A stretch of DNA of 64,000 nt, taken from the NCBI GenBank assembly GCA_019261985.1, contig JAFAQY010000018.1, forward strand, positions 62,001-126,000. Reading direction: 5' to 3'. Below, piece after piece: positions 1 to 11,340 of the stretch. Both the position numbers and the translations under genes were made by a program. Below the pieces are notes generated by a model. It did no database searches. It had not been told where the DNA came from and was given only the letters and a program-made list of their open reading frames with translations. The DNA is from Bryobacterales bacterium. Lineage in GTDB: Bacteria > Acidobacteriota > Terriglobia > Bryobacterales > Bryobacteraceae. The stretch's first letter is position 1, and every line of letters begins with the position of its first letter.

Positions 1-2
1 CG

Positions 3-1223
3 CCCTTCTCCATCCAGCCTCCGCCCGCGGCCAAACCCTCCGATGCCGAGCAGGAAGAGCTCATGAAAGCGGTGAACGAGGCCGGCAATTCTTCCTTGGA
101 TCTCATCCGGACGCTTGAAAAATATCTCGAAAAATATCCCCAGACGGTACAGCGCCCGGATATCGAATTCACGCTTGCCAAGGCGGCGATCGAAAATAAA
201 GATCACCCGCGGACCGTGAAATATGGCGAGCGCGTTTTGAGCCGCAACCCGGAAGACGTTCTCATTCTGGACCGCACAGCCCAGGCGCTTCTGGCTTTAG
301 GCGGTCCGGAAAACCTACAGCAGTCCATTAAGTACGCCCGCAAGTTGGAGGATCTGATTCAAGGCATGGGGAAGGCGGACGGAAACGACGCCGCCCAACA
401 TCAAGAGGATCGCGATCGCGCGCTGGCCCGGATGGTCCTGGTGCAATCGCGCGCGCGCGCCATGCTGGATGAAAAGCTGGAGGCTTCGCAACTCGCCGCC
501 CGGGCATTCGAGATTTACCCGTCCGAAGAGTCCGCCCGCGTTTGGTCCGAAAGCCTGGTGCGCATGGGACGCGAGCCCGAAGCTGTGACCCACCTCGCCG
601 AAGCCTTCGCCATCCCCGATCCTCATAGTACCGACGCGGACCGCCAAACCGATCGCCAGCGGCTCGGCGAGCTTTATAGCCAATTGCACGGCGGGTCGGA
701 AAAAGGGCTGGGCGACGTGATTTTGGAAGCCTATGACCGCACCACCGCGATCACGAACCTCCGGCATCAGAAATTGATGGCGCTGGATCCGAACTCGGCG
801 GCGGCAAACCCCAGCGAGTTCACAATCACCGGTTTGGATGGCAAAAAACTGAAAATGGCAAGCTTGGAGGGCAAGGTGGTGGTTCTGGACTTTTGGGCCA
901 CTTGGTGCGCGCCCTGCCGCGCGCAGCACCCCCTCTATGAAGAGGTCAAAAAGCACTACGGAAAACGCGACGACCTTGTATTCCTACCGCTCGATACGGA
1001 CGAAGACCACTCCGTGGTTCAGCCCTTCCTCGAAGAAAACATGTGGGACAAGCTGGTCTATTTTGACGACGGCCTGGCACGCTTGCTGCAAGTGCAGCAG
1101 ATTCCCACGACGGTGTTGCTCGATAAACACGGCAAGATCGCCAGCCGGATGAATGGCTTTCTGCCGGAGAATTTCGTGCAGGTGCTCACCGCGCGCATCG
1201 ACGCCGCGCTTGCGGACAAGTAG
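3..1223 (+). CDS. TPR/TlpA-like thioredoxin-fold protein, 5' partial
   Basis: The frame is open to the left edge of the window, so the first ATG (position 63) is probably not the true start and a signal peptide may lie outside. The N-terminal two thirds is helical and TPR-like. The last ~130 residues form an AlkC/TSA-TlpA type thioredoxin fold, with the redox motif WCAPC inside FWATWCAPCRAQHP and a cis-Pro region (QIPTTVLLD). Members of this family are usually exported or membrane-tethered thiol:disulfide reductases that reduce cytochrome or oxidase cysteines. The substrate cannot be told here. The stop codon lies at the edge of the inverted repeat that precedes deoB. Confidence 0.85.
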   Translation, partial: PFSIQPPPAAKPSDAEQEELMKAVNEAGNSSLDLIRTLEKYLEKYPQTVQRPDIEFTLAKAAIENKDHPRTVKYGERVLSRNPEDVLILDRTAQALLALGGPENLQQSIKYARKLEDLIQGMGKADGNDAAQHQEDRDRALARMVLVQSRARAMLDEKLEASQLAARAFEIYPSEESARVWSESLVRMGREPEAVTHLAEAFAIPDPHSTDADRQTDRQRLGELYSQLHGGSEKGLGDVILEAYDRTTAITNLRHQKLMALDPNSAAANPSEFTITGLDGKKLKMASLEGKVVVLDFWATWCAPCRAQHPLYEEVKKHYGKRDDLVFLPLDTDEDHSVVQPFLEENMWDKLVYFDDGLARLLQVQQIPTTVLLDKHGKIASRMNGFLPENFVQVLTARIDAALADK

Positions 1224-1330
1224 TTATCAGTTATCAGTTATCAGTTTTCAGTTATCAGTTGTTACACTGATCACCGGCAACTGAGAACTGAGAACTGACA
1301 ACTGAAAACTGAGAACTGATGACTGAGAAC
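1223..1330. repeat. Long imperfect inverted repeat of a CAGTT(A/T)TCAGTT-type unit
   Basis: The left arm (about 1223-1261) is a tandem run of AGTTATC/AGTTTTC units. The right arm (about 1278-1330) carries the complementary AACTGAGAACTG/AACTGAAAACTG units, separated by about 16 bases, so the RNA could fold into a long hairpin. The right arm contains the deoB start codon and its first codons, and leaves no purine-rich ribosome binding site of the usual kind. Confidence 0.8.
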
Positions 1331-2491
1331 TTTTCTCGTATCATCTGGATCGTGCTGGATAGCGTGGGCATTGGCGAGATGCCCGACGCCGAAGCTTACG
1401 GCGACAAGGGCAGCGATACTTTGGGCAACATCGCCCGCCGCCGTCCGCTGCATCTCCCCAATTTCTGCCGGCTCGGCTTGGCGAATATCAAGCCGCTCGA
1501 CGGCCTCGCCGCCGATCCCGCTCCTATAGGAGCTTACGGCCGTGCCGCGCTCGCGTCGCCGGGGAAAGACACCACCACTGGCCACTGGGAGATGGCAGGC
1601 ATTCACCTGGCCAAGCCGTTCCCGCTTTTCCTTCACGGCTTTCCGCGCGAAATTATGGAACCGTTCGAAGCCCGTATCGGTCGCAGTACGCTTGGCAATA
1701 AAGCCGCCTCGGGAACAGAGATCATCGCGGAACTCGGCGAGGAGCACATGCGCACCGGCTCGCCAATTGTCTACACATCGGCCGACAGCGTCTTCCAGGT
1801 GGCGGCCCACGAAGAAGTCATTCCGCTTTTCGAGCTATACAAGATCTGCGAAACCGCGCGAGGCATCCTACGCGGCGAGTACGAGGTCGGCCGCGTGATC
1901 GCCCGCCCCTTCATTGGCGAGCCCGGCAAATTCATACGAACAGCGAATCGCCACGATTACGCCGTGCCGCCGCCCAAAGGTATGCTGCTGGACCGCCTGG
2001 CCGAGCGCGGCGTTGAAGTATTCGGCGTGGGCAAAATCTCGGACGTCTTCCTCGGCCGCGGAATCAGCGAAAGCGAAAAAACCAAAAGCAATGCCGACGG
2101 AATGGCGAAAACGCTCGGCGCGATGGATTCTCTCGAGGAAGGCCTGATTTTCGTGAATCTGGTCGATTTCGATCAACTCTACGGCCACCGCAACGATGTA
2201 GAAGGCTACGCCCGCGCGCTAGAAGAAGTGGACGCGTGGCTGCCGGCCTTTGAAAACCAGATCGGCGATGGCGACCTCGCGATCCTTACTGCCGACCACG
2301 GCTGTGACCCGACCACTCCTTCAACCGATCACAGCCGCGAGTACGTTCCGATCCTCGCGTATGGTAAACGCGCGCGCGGCGGAGTCGCGTTGGGAACCCG
2401 CTCCACATTATCGGATATCGGCCAAACCGTCGCTGAAAACTTCGGCGTAAAGATCGATAAAGGCGAGAGCTTGCTCCCGCGGCTAACCTAG
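1319..2491 (+). CDS. deoB: Phosphopentomutase
   Basis: Interconverts ribose/deoxyribose 1-phosphate and 5-phosphate in cytosolic nucleoside salvage. The 390-residue length matches the family. Metal-site residues are visible: D14 in IVLDSVGIG near the N-terminus and the C-terminal [16 protein letters not shown] block. The DTTTGHWE motif carries the threonine that is phosphorylated in studied enzymes. The ATG lies inside the right arm of an inverted repeat and MTEN is encoded by repeat sequence. In-frame alternatives further in would remove the metal ligand, so this start is the best available. No other nucleoside salvage gene is adjacent. Confidence 0.95.
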   Translation: MTENFSRIIWIVLDSVGIGEMPDAEAYGDKGSDTLGNIARRRPLHLPNFCRLGLANIKPLDGLAADPAPIGAYGRAALASPGKDTTTGHWEMAGIHLAKPFPLFLHGFPREIMEPFEARIGRSTLGNKAASGTEIIAELGEEHMRTGSPIVYTSADSVFQVAAHEEVIPLFELYKICETARGILRGEYEVGRVIARPFIGEPGKFIRTANRHDYAVPPPKGMLLDRLAERGVEVFGVGKISDVFLGRGISESEKTKSNADGMAKTLGAMDSLEEGLIFVNLVDFDQLYGHRNDVEGYARALEEVDAWLPAFENQIGDGDLAILTADHGCDPTTPSTDHSREYVPILAYGKRARGGVALGTRSTLSDIGQTVAENFGVKIDKGESLLPRLT

Positions 2492-2775
2492 CCCTGAAAT
2501 AGCGGCCCGTTATCCGTTTCCGGCTCACCTGCCGCAACGCTCTCCACCAATGGCCACGCGAGCGTGATAACTTCCGCGCCGGTTTTGAGCGCCTCAACGG
2601 TGAGTCCCCGCTCGTCCATGCGGAAGCGCACGTTATCCCGCGCGGTGAAGCGCATAGGGTTGTGGCAGCCGCACAGGCGTGCCAGCAGAAAGGCCTTACG
2701 GCAGGGAAGCCGGTAACGCTGGTGTCCGTCTTCTAACAAACCTTTCAGCCTGAGGCGGGCTTCTTGTAAATTCAT
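2488..2775 (-). CDS. Hypothetical protein, 95 aa
   Basis: Not recognised. The frame fills the gap between deoB and the NHL genes and its last codons overlap the end of deoB by 4 bases on the opposite strand. The protein is Leu/Arg rich with two close Cys ([10 protein letters not shown]) and an acidic Pro-containing tail. It has no signal peptide or membrane segment. The lack of any competing frame and the normal codon use support a real gene, but a chance frame is possible. Confidence 0.5.
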   Translation of the reverse strand: MNLQEARLRLKGLLEDGHQRYRLPCRKAFLLARLCGCHNPMRFTARDNVRFRMDERGLTVEALKTGAEVITLAWPLVESVAAGEPETDNGPLFQG

Positions 2776-2872
2776 ACAGCACCCGATGGGAGGATGCTCC
2801 CCCCGCTAGGAATCGAAAGATCGCTCGATCCGACTCTTATAGATCCGTTCGCGACCGATTCTGTTACGGGAT

Positions 2873-3973
2873 TCAGCGTAACGTCAGTTTTTGGATACGC
2901 CAGTTGCCGATTTCGGCGACATAAAGCTCGTTTTCGCTCCGGCAGTTTATCGCGTTTACGCTGCCGAACTCTTTGGGCAGCTTACCCGCCTTTCCGAATT
3001 TGCCGATCACCTTACCGGTTAGATCGAGTTTGTAGATTTCGCCGCCGGAATCGATATCCTCCGGCGGATTGGAGTTGGAGCTATACAGAAACTGCCGCGA
3101 ACCCGGCGTGATGCAGAGCGCGGCCGGAGATCCGATACCGGAGAACTGCGTTTTGAAGTTTCCGTCGCCATCGAAAACCTGGATCCGATTATTCCCGGTA
3201 TCCGCGACGTATACATTGCCCTGAGCGTCAATCGCGAGGCCATGCACCTGATTGAACTGCCCTTGCGCGCTCCCTCGCGATCCCCAGGACTTCACGAATT
3301 TACCGCTTTTATCGAACTTCGCCACTCGCGCATTACCCAGTCCGTCGGCGACATAGATGTTTCCCGCCCCATCCCAGGCGACATCGGTGGGCCGCGAAAA
3401 AATATCGCTCTGCGCTCCGGCGCCCGGAGGTCCGCCTCCACGTCCGCCACGCCCGGCGGGCGCTTCCGCCGCGGGAGCCGCTCCGCGCCCTGTTGCTGCG
3501 CCTGCCGCGGGCTGCGGATTCAGGGGCAAAGCCGGAACACGCTCGGCTTCCGCTTTTCTCCCCAATAAGAACTGCACCTGTGCGTTGGGATCGAACTTGA
3601 TCACCATGTTCGACATCTGATCCACCACCCAAACGTTATCCTGCGGATCGACGCGGACCTGTTGCGCAACCAGGAATGCGTACGAGTCTTGCCCGATTTC
3701 GCGGATGTACTTCCCGTTCTTATCGAACTGGAACAGCCGCGAGCCGCCGTGAGCAAACGGCCGGGCCGTGCCGATGGTGATCGTGGGATGGCCAGTGCGC
3801 GTGTAGACAAAAATATCTCCCTTCGAATTGGTGGCCACGCCCCCGACTTCGCCAATGTAGATGTTATTCGGCGGCTTAAGGAAATCGGGATTCGAATCGA
3901 AAGCGATTTCCGGAACTTGCGCCATCGCGGATATCCCGCCAAGCAGCGCGGCGACGATTATTCTTCGTTTCAT
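2873..3973 (-). CDS. Secreted NHL-repeat beta-propeller protein
   Basis: A signal peptide (MKRRIIVAALLGGISAMAQ) is followed by a propeller built from NHL-type blades. Blade signatures include VRVDPQDNVWVVD, DVAWDGAGNIYVADGLGNARV and GLAIDAQGNVYVADTGNNRIQVF. A Gly/Ala/Pro-rich low-complexity insert (about residues 150-190) loops out between blades, and the chain ends with WRIQKLTLR. NHL propellers act as periplasmic binding or scaffold modules; the ligand is unknown. It lies 10 bases downstream of a close paralogue, so the two probably form an operon that arose by tandem duplication. Confidence 0.85.
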   Translation of the reverse strand: MKRRIIVAALLGGISAMAQVPEIAFDSNPDFLKPPNNIYIGEVGGVATNSKGDIFVYTRTGHPTITIGTARPFAHGGSRLFQFDKNGKYIREIGQDSYAFLVAQQVRVDPQDNVWVVDQMSNMVIKFDPNAQVQFLLGRKAEAERVPALPLNPQPAAGAATGRGAAPAAEAPAGRGGRGGGPPGAGAQSDIFSRPTDVAWDGAGNIYVADGLGNARVAKFDKSGKFVKSWGSRGSAQGQFNQVHGLAIDAQGNVYVADTGNNRIQVFDGDGNFKTQFSGIGSPAALCITPGSRQFLYSSNSNPPEDIDSGGEIYKLDLTGKVIGKFGKAGKLPKEFGSVNAINCRSENELYVAEIGNWRIQKLTLR

Positions 3974-3983
3974 CTTCAGCCTC

Positions 3984-5045
3984 CTATCGCGCAGCGCTTG
4001 CTCCCGCGTTTTTTCCGGACGGCGGCTTCAACAGAAGCTTTTGCACGCGCCAGGACTCGATCTCCGCGACGAAGATCTCGTTCGGATTGCGGCAATCCAT
4101 CATATGAACCACCTGGAACGCTCCGGGTAATTTGCCGGCGTGTCCGAACTTGCCGATAATCGTTCCGTCGAGCTCCATTTTGTAAATCTCGCCCGTGTTG
4201 TCCCAAGATCCCGGTGGGTTGCCGTTGGGATTGGAGTTGGATGTAAATAAGTACTGGTGCGGACCGGGCGAAACGCATACGGTCCAGGACGTGCCGATGT
4301 TGTCGTAGACTGTTTTGAGCTTCAGGTTGTTATCGAAGACCTGCATCCGGTTATTGGAGCGGTCGGCCACATACACATTGCCTTGCGCGTCTACCGCTAA
4401 TCCATGCGGCAGATTCATTTGGCCCGGCTCCGATCCTGCCTTCTCGCTGCCTGCCTGCGCAAGAAACCGCCCGTTCTTGTCGTACTTCACAACACGATTA
4501 TTCACGTATCCATCGGACACGAAGATGTTCCCCTGCGGATCCCATCCGACGTCCGTAGGCCTGCCGAAAATGTACTTCTGTGCCGGTTGCGCCGGCGGGG
4601 GCGGATTGGTCGCAACCGCGCCGGCAACAGCATCCGGCCGGTGGCCCAAGACCATGACAATACGTCCCGCCGGATTGAACTTGATCACCAGATTCGTCCC
4701 TTCGTCCACCACCCAGATGTTGTCCTCCGGATCGACGCGCACCGAGTGGGCGAACTCGAATCCGTAATTGCCTTCGCCGATCTCGCGAACGAATTTCCCG
4801 CTTTGATCGAACTCGAACAGGCGCGTATTGGCGCTGCGAGTGTAAACGAAAAAGTGTCCTTTGGAGTTGGTCGCGACACCCATTGCCTCGCCCAAATACA
4901 GCCCGGGCGGGAGCTTGATAAAGTTCGGGACCGAGTCATAGGGTATTTCGGGAACATTTTGCGCTTTGGCTTTAGCTTGCCCGAACGCTGTGCTCGCCAG
5001 TGAAAGCGCCGCGATGATCGGAATTAAGTATCGCTTCATAAACAC
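3984..5045 (-). CDS. Secreted NHL-repeat beta-propeller protein (paralogue)
   Basis: Paralogue of the gene just downstream, with the same order: signal peptide (MFMKRYLIPIIAALSLASTAFGQ), then 'VP.I.YDS.P.F.K.P...Y.GE..GVATNSKG', then NHL blades such as VRVDPEDNIWVVDEGTNLV and GLAVDAQGNVYVADRSNNRMQVF. The ending ESWRVQKLLLKPP matches the paralogue's WRIQKLTLR. It lacks the long Gly-rich insert of its neighbour. It is predicted to be periplasmic or extracellular with no catalytic motif seen. The ATG is preceded on the minus strand by a GGGAGGTG Shine-Dalgarno at about 5047-5054, which supports this start. Confidence 0.85.
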   Translation of the reverse strand: MFMKRYLIPIIAALSLASTAFGQAKAKAQNVPEIPYDSVPNFIKLPPGLYLGEAMGVATNSKGHFFVYTRSANTRLFEFDQSGKFVREIGEGNYGFEFAHSVRVDPEDNIWVVDEGTNLVIKFNPAGRIVMVLGHRPDAVAGAVATNPPPPAQPAQKYIFGRPTDVGWDPQGNIFVSDGYVNNRVVKYDKNGRFLAQAGSEKAGSEPGQMNLPHGLAVDAQGNVYVADRSNNRMQVFDNNLKLKTVYDNIGTSWTVCVSPGPHQYLFTSNSNPNGNPPGSWDNTGEIYKMELDGTIIGKFGHAGKLPGAFQVVHMMDCRNPNEIFVAEIESWRVQKLLLKPPSGKNAGASAAR

Positions 5046-5059
5046 CTCCCGGAACTAAC

Positions 5060-5149
5060 TGGGCAGGTCGGAACCTGCCTGCCGTTCCTTTCTATCACCC
5101 GAATAGCGCGGTTGGCAACCGCGCGCCGGATGGCATCCGGCCCCACACG
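5060..5149. repeat. Intergenic palindromic repeat cluster (family A)
   Basis: Contains GGCAGG..CCTGCC and the composite GCGCGGTTGGCAACCGCGC followed by CCGGATGGCATCCGG and CCCCAC. Each part is a short perfect or near-perfect palindrome. It lies between divergent genes and matches units near 7.8, 18.2, 23.1, 38.4, 38.6, 49.3, 55.2, 57.4 and 58.0 kb. Confidence 0.85.
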
Positions 5150-5176
5150 TAAACCGAGGTGATAATATCGTTGGCC

Positions 5177-5878
5177 ATGAAGCTAGCTCAGCGACTCTTA
5201 TTCGTTTGCGCGGCTGCGGTTCTCGCGCATGCCGCGGGCTGTGGAAAGATTAAGCTCGATTCCACCGACGCGGTGGTGGCGGCTCCCGATCATCACAAAA
5301 TCGTTTTAGAGAATGACGCCGTCCGCGTGCTCGAAGCGACAGTCCCGCTGCACAGCAAGGAGCCTCCGCATACGCACTTCTGGCCGAGCGTGTTTTTCGA
5401 GCAAACCTCCGGCAAAGACGAGCCATGGAAGACCGTCAACATCCGCTGGTCGCAGGGAGGTCCGAGCAAAGGCTACGAAAGCGCCGATCGCGACCGGCAC
5501 AACTTGCTTGTGGAGCTGAAAAATACGGATTGCGCGCCAGCGCCCAACCCGGCTCTCCCGGATACAGACGCTGTAAAGATCCACGATCCAAATATGACGG
5601 TGGTGCTTGAAAACGAATACGTTCGCGTGCTCAGTGTAACGATTCCTCCAGGCGGGAGGGAGCCCTGGCACACGCATACGTGGCCCGCCGTTGTGATCTA
5701 TTTCCGGCTGCCGCCGTCACAACGCTTTACCGCGGATGGGAAGAAGACGGCGCGGGAGGAGCTAAAGCAACTCCAAGTGACCTACGACCCGAACGGACAG
5801 CCTTTACACTCGATCGAGAACCTGGGCACGTTTCCGTATCAGGCTTATCGAGTTGAGCTGAAGCCGCTAACAAAATAA
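5177..5878 (+). CDS. Secreted protein with two cupin-like domains
   Basis: The start is the ATG giving MKLAQRLLFVCAAAVLAHA, a normal signal sequence. A GTG 18 bases upstream would add an unlikely tail. AAGC after the hydrophobic stretch could be a weak lipobox. The mature part repeats one theme twice: 'IVLENDAVRVLEATVP...PPHTHFWPSVFF' and 'VVLENEYVRVLSVTIPPGGREPWHTHTWPAVVIYF'. This is the pattern of small cupin beta-barrels with His ligands (HTH in both halves). Function is not known; it may be a binding or isomerase-like cupin. It runs toward the MBL hydrolase gene 23 bases downstream. Confidence 0.7.
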   Translation: MKLAQRLLFVCAAAVLAHAAGCGKIKLDSTDAVVAAPDHHKIVLENDAVRVLEATVPLHSKEPPHTHFWPSVFFEQTSGKDEPWKTVNIRWSQGGPSKGYESADRDRHNLLVELKNTDCAPAPNPALPDTDAVKIHDPNMTVVLENEYVRVLSVTIPPGGREPWHTHTWPAVVIYFRLPPSQRFTADGKKTAREELKQLQVTYDPNGQPLHSIENLGTFPYQAYRVELKPLTK

Positions 5879-5900
5879 GCCGCGGTCTTAGTTGGGCGTT

Positions 5901-6740
5901 ATGAGCAGGACTTGGATTGTTCCGATTCTGGCCGTGATCGGCGCGTGCGCCCCGGCCGGGGCCGCGACGCCGCCAACATCGCTCCGGCTATACGTGATCG
6001 ATTGCGGAATTTTGGATATTCCCGATACCTCGAACTACCAGCTCAAACCCGAGGAGCTGGCGACGAAAAACATGTCCGTCGCCTGCTTTCTTGTGGCCCA
6101 CCCGAAAGGCACTCTGATGTGGGACACAGGGGCTGTCCCCGACCGAAACTTCAAGCCCGGAGGAGGGCCGGGAACGCTGCGTTATGCGACTTCCCAGCAG
6201 CCGCTGCAAGCGAAGTTAAACGAAATCGGCTATCGTCCCGCGGATATAACTTATTTGGCGAACTCGCACTTTCATTGGGACCACATCGGAAACTCGAATC
6301 TGTTCGCCGGCTCCACGTGGCTGGTCCGGAAGGAGGAGCGCGACATCATGTTCAGTGAACCGCCTTCGCCGCGTACCGAGCCCACAAACTTCAGCGAGCT
6401 CAAGAACAGCAAAACCATCTTCATCACAAAAAACGAATACGACGTTTTCGGCGACGGATCCGTTATCATCAAGGCCGCTCCGGGCCATTCGCCCGGCCAT
6501 CAGGTACTTTTTCTAAAGCTGAAGAAGACCGGCCCGGTGTTGCTCAGCGGCGACCTTTATCACTATCCTGAAGAGCGCAAGCTGCATAAGATCCCCACTA
6601 ATGAATTCGATGGGCAGCAGACCACCGCATCGCGGGCGGACATCGAAGCGTTTCTCAAAAAGACCGGCGCGCAGCTTTGGATTCAGCACGATTTAACCGC
6701 GAATCGGAAGCTCAAAAAGTCCCCGGAATTTTACGAGTAG
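5901..6740 (+). CDS. Secreted MBL-fold metallohydrolase, AHL-lactonase-like
   Basis: Metallo-beta-lactamase fold with the zinc motif SHFHWDHIGN (HxHxDH), a later GHSPGHQ His and SGDLYHY Asp, and a C-terminal IQHD. The layout (LYVIDCG...DTG near the N-terminus, lactonase-type spacing) resembles the N-acyl-homoserine lactonase family AiiA/AttM, but many relatives hydrolyse other esters or lactones. The ATG at 5901 gives the signal peptide MSRTWIVPILAVIGACAPAGA; a TTG 9 bases earlier is in frame but less likely. Predicted periplasmic. Quorum quenching is inference only. Confidence 0.8.
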   Translation: MSRTWIVPILAVIGACAPAGAATPPTSLRLYVIDCGILDIPDTSNYQLKPEELATKNMSVACFLVAHPKGTLMWDTGAVPDRNFKPGGGPGTLRYATSQQPLQAKLNEIGYRPADITYLANSHFHWDHIGNSNLFAGSTWLVRKEERDIMFSEPPSPRTEPTNFSELKNSKTIFITKNEYDVFGDGSVIIKAAPGHSPGHQVLFLKLKKTGPVLLSGDLYHYPEERKLHKIPTNEFDGQQTTASRADIEAFLKKTGAQLWIQHDLTANRKLKKSPEFYE

Positions 6741-6791
6741 GGGCGCCTTCCGCGAACCGCATCGTCTGGCGGATATGACATACTACCCGAG

Positions 6792-7799
6792 ATGACGTTG
6801 GCGGAGCAGTGGCTAAAGCGGCCCCAAAATGTCTGGCTCCGAAAGGCGCTATTTCAGATTCACCTGTGGACCGGAATCGGCGTAGGCATTTACGTTCTAC
6901 TGATCAGCATTAGCGGAAGCGCAATTGTCTTTCGCAACGAAATCTATAACGCCTACTCCCCCAAGCCCACGATTCTGAACACCTCCGGCCCGCGCCTGAC
7001 GAAGGACCAGCTCAAGGATGCCGCGCACCGCGCTTACCCGGGCTATGCGGTGACGTTTATTTGGGAAGCGCGGCGGCCCGATCAAGCCATCGAAATCTGG
7101 ATGGAGCGCAACCATGCGCAGAAGCAGCGCCTGTTTGATCCCTACACGGGGCGGGATCTCGGCCCCGCGGTGCCTGCGATTATCCGAACCGTCGCGTGGC
7201 TCTCTGATTTACACACCAATTTATTAGGCGGTGAGAAAGGGCGCGCCGTGAACGGGTTCGGCTCGATGCTGCTGACGGCGCTGTGCATTACGGGCCTGGT
7301 GATCTGGTGGCCGGGCGTAGCCCATTGGAAGCGCGCCTTTACTGTGCAATGGAAAGCCAACTGGAAGCGCGTCAACTTCGACCTGCACAGCGCCATCGGG
7401 ATCTGGATGTTCGCGTTCATTTTTATGTGGGGCGTGACTGGAGTTTACGTTGTCTGGCCGGTGCCCTTCCAGAAGCAGATCCACCGTCTTTGGCCACTCG
7501 ATTTCTATCGATTGGCCGAGGATGCTCCGCCGCCGGCGGCGACTGCCCCGCAAGTGAAATTCGTAACGGTTGCCGATCCGCAGCCGCCGCCGCCCGATGC
7601 TCCCCGGCCGCGCCGCCGCCGTCCGCCTCCGCATTACAGCACGGGCGATAAGATCGTGCGCTGGTTTACCTACCTGCATTTCGGCAACTTCGCCGGTCCG
7701 AAGACAAAAACGCTGTGGGTCATCCTTGGGCTTGCGCCAGTGGGACTGTTTATCACCGGCGTGTTGATGTGGTGGAATCGCGTCCTAAGCAAAGGCTGA
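6792..7799 (+). CDS. PepSY-associated transmembrane protein
   Basis: PepSY_TM family membrane protein. The N-terminus has the typical WLRKALFQIHLWTGIGVG(I)YVLLISISGSAIVFRNE segment with a His in the first helix. Further helices lie around residues 155-175 (SMLLTALCITGLVIWWPG), 200-225 and at the C-terminus (LWVILGLAPVGLFITGVLMWW). A periplasmic PepSY-like domain lies between the first two. A Pro/Arg-rich linker near residue 270 separates the last helix. Relatives accompany TonB-dependent iron uptake or ferric reduction, but no such partner is in this window. Confidence 0.85.
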   Translation: MTLAEQWLKRPQNVWLRKALFQIHLWTGIGVGIYVLLISISGSAIVFRNEIYNAYSPKPTILNTSGPRLTKDQLKDAAHRAYPGYAVTFIWEARRPDQAIEIWMERNHAQKQRLFDPYTGRDLGPAVPAIIRTVAWLSDLHTNLLGGEKGRAVNGFGSMLLTALCITGLVIWWPGVAHWKRAFTVQWKANWKRVNFDLHSAIGIWMFAFIFMWGVTGVYVVWPVPFQKQIHRLWPLDFYRLAEDAPPPAATAPQVKFVTVADPQPPPPDAPRPRRRRPPPHYSTGDKIVRWFTYLHFGNFAGPKTKTLWVILGLAPVGLFITGVLMWWNRVLSKG

Positions 7800-7800
7800 A

Positions 7801-7842
7801 GTGGGGCAGGATGCCATCCTGCGCGCGGTTGCCAACCGCGCT
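7801..7842. repeat. Intergenic palindromic repeat (family A)
   Basis: GTGGGGCAGGATGCCATCCTGC joined to GCGCGGTTGCCAACCGCGC, the two-palindrome form of family A. It sits directly behind the PepSY gene stop and in front of the hydrolase start. Confidence 0.85.
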
Positions 7843-7867
7843 GCCCGGGCGCAGCTACCATACACGT

Positions 7868-8752
7868 ATGGCAATCAAGTGGTGTGCCTTACTTCTGGCA
7901 GCGTTAGCACCAGCGCAGGTGGTCGCGCCGGCGCAGGTGGCCGCGCCGGCCCAGGCCGAGGACGGCATGTCTCATTTCGCGAAGCTGGACGGCATTCGCG
8001 TGCACTATGAAAGCTACGGCTCAGGGAGCGAAGCGCTGGTCTTTGTCCACGGCTGGACCTGCGACCTGACGTTTTGGCGCGGGCAGGAGCCCGTATACAC
8101 GGCACATCGCTCACTACTGATCGACTTGCCGGGACATGGCAAAAGCGACAAGCCGCGCATGTCATATCCGACGGAGCTTTTCGCCCGCTCGATTGAGGCC
8201 GTGCTAAGGGATGCGGGTGTTGAACGAGCCGTAATAGTCGGCCACAGTCTCGGCGGTAACATCGCATACACGTTCGTCCGGATGTTTCCGGAAAAGACGA
8301 AGGCGCTTGTGATTGTCGATTCAATCGTAGCGAGGCCTCCGCCGCCGCAACCCCGGTCCATGATCGCGTATTACCACCAACGAGCGAAAACTTTGAGCGG
8401 CCCCGCCGGAAAAAAGAATTTCATCCGGCAGGTGAACGCCATGTTCTCCGACCGCACCCCGCCCGACATGCGCGACGAAATCCGGAGCAAGATGCTCTCC
8501 ACGCCCGAGTATGTCCGTATCGCTGCCGTAACAAGTATTTCGAAGATTCCTCCGCCCAATCCGGCCCACGCGTTCGACATACCCGCTCTTGCGGTGATCT
8601 CGAGCTATGGATTTCAGCAAGCCGCGGCGATGCGCCGCATTTTTCCGCAACTCCAGATCGAGAAGTGGGACATGTACGGCCATTTTCTAATGATGGAAGA
8701 TGCGGAGCGGTTCAATCGCACACTGGAGAACTTCCTGGCGGCCAACCAGTAA
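7868..8752 (+). CDS. Secreted alpha/beta-hydrolase
   Basis: The start is the ATG at 7868, which opens a signal peptide (MAIKWCALLLAALAPAQ). The longer frame from 7715 would run through the PepSY gene and a repeat, so it is rejected. The mature region begins after an (A)PAQV triple repeat. The fold shows the oxyanion/HG motif VFVHGWTCDLTFW, the nucleophile elbow VGHSLGGN, and a late His in MYGHFLMMED. An acid residue is expected near PALAVISSYG but is not certain. A general esterase or hydrolase; the substrate is not predictable. Confidence 0.85.
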   Translation: MAIKWCALLLAALAPAQVVAPAQVAAPAQAEDGMSHFAKLDGIRVHYESYGSGSEALVFVHGWTCDLTFWRGQEPVYTAHRSLLIDLPGHGKSDKPRMSYPTELFARSIEAVLRDAGVERAVIVGHSLGGNIAYTFVRMFPEKTKALVIVDSIVARPPPPQPRSMIAYYHQRAKTLSGPAGKKNFIRQVNAMFSDRTPPDMRDEIRSKMLSTPEYVRIAAVTSISKIPPPNPAHAFDIPALAVISSYGFQQAAAMRRIFPQLQIEKWDMYGHFLMMEDAERFNRTLENFLAANQ

Positions 8753-8766
8753 TCATGGCCTGCTCT

Positions 8767-11339
<2,573 letters not shown>

Positions 11340-11340
11340 C

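Noticed and set aside
1223..1330. CRISPR-like or tRNA-like repeat
   Set aside because: The units are adjacent and complementary rather than separated by unique spacers, and no cloverleaf or CCA end is visible.
5046..5158. A riboswitch in the long leader
   Set aside because: The sequence consists of the family A palindromes. No conserved riboswitch core was recognised.
7715..7867. N-terminal extension of the alpha/beta hydrolase
   Set aside because: It runs through the PepSY gene and a palindrome. A signal peptide begins at the ATG 7868.
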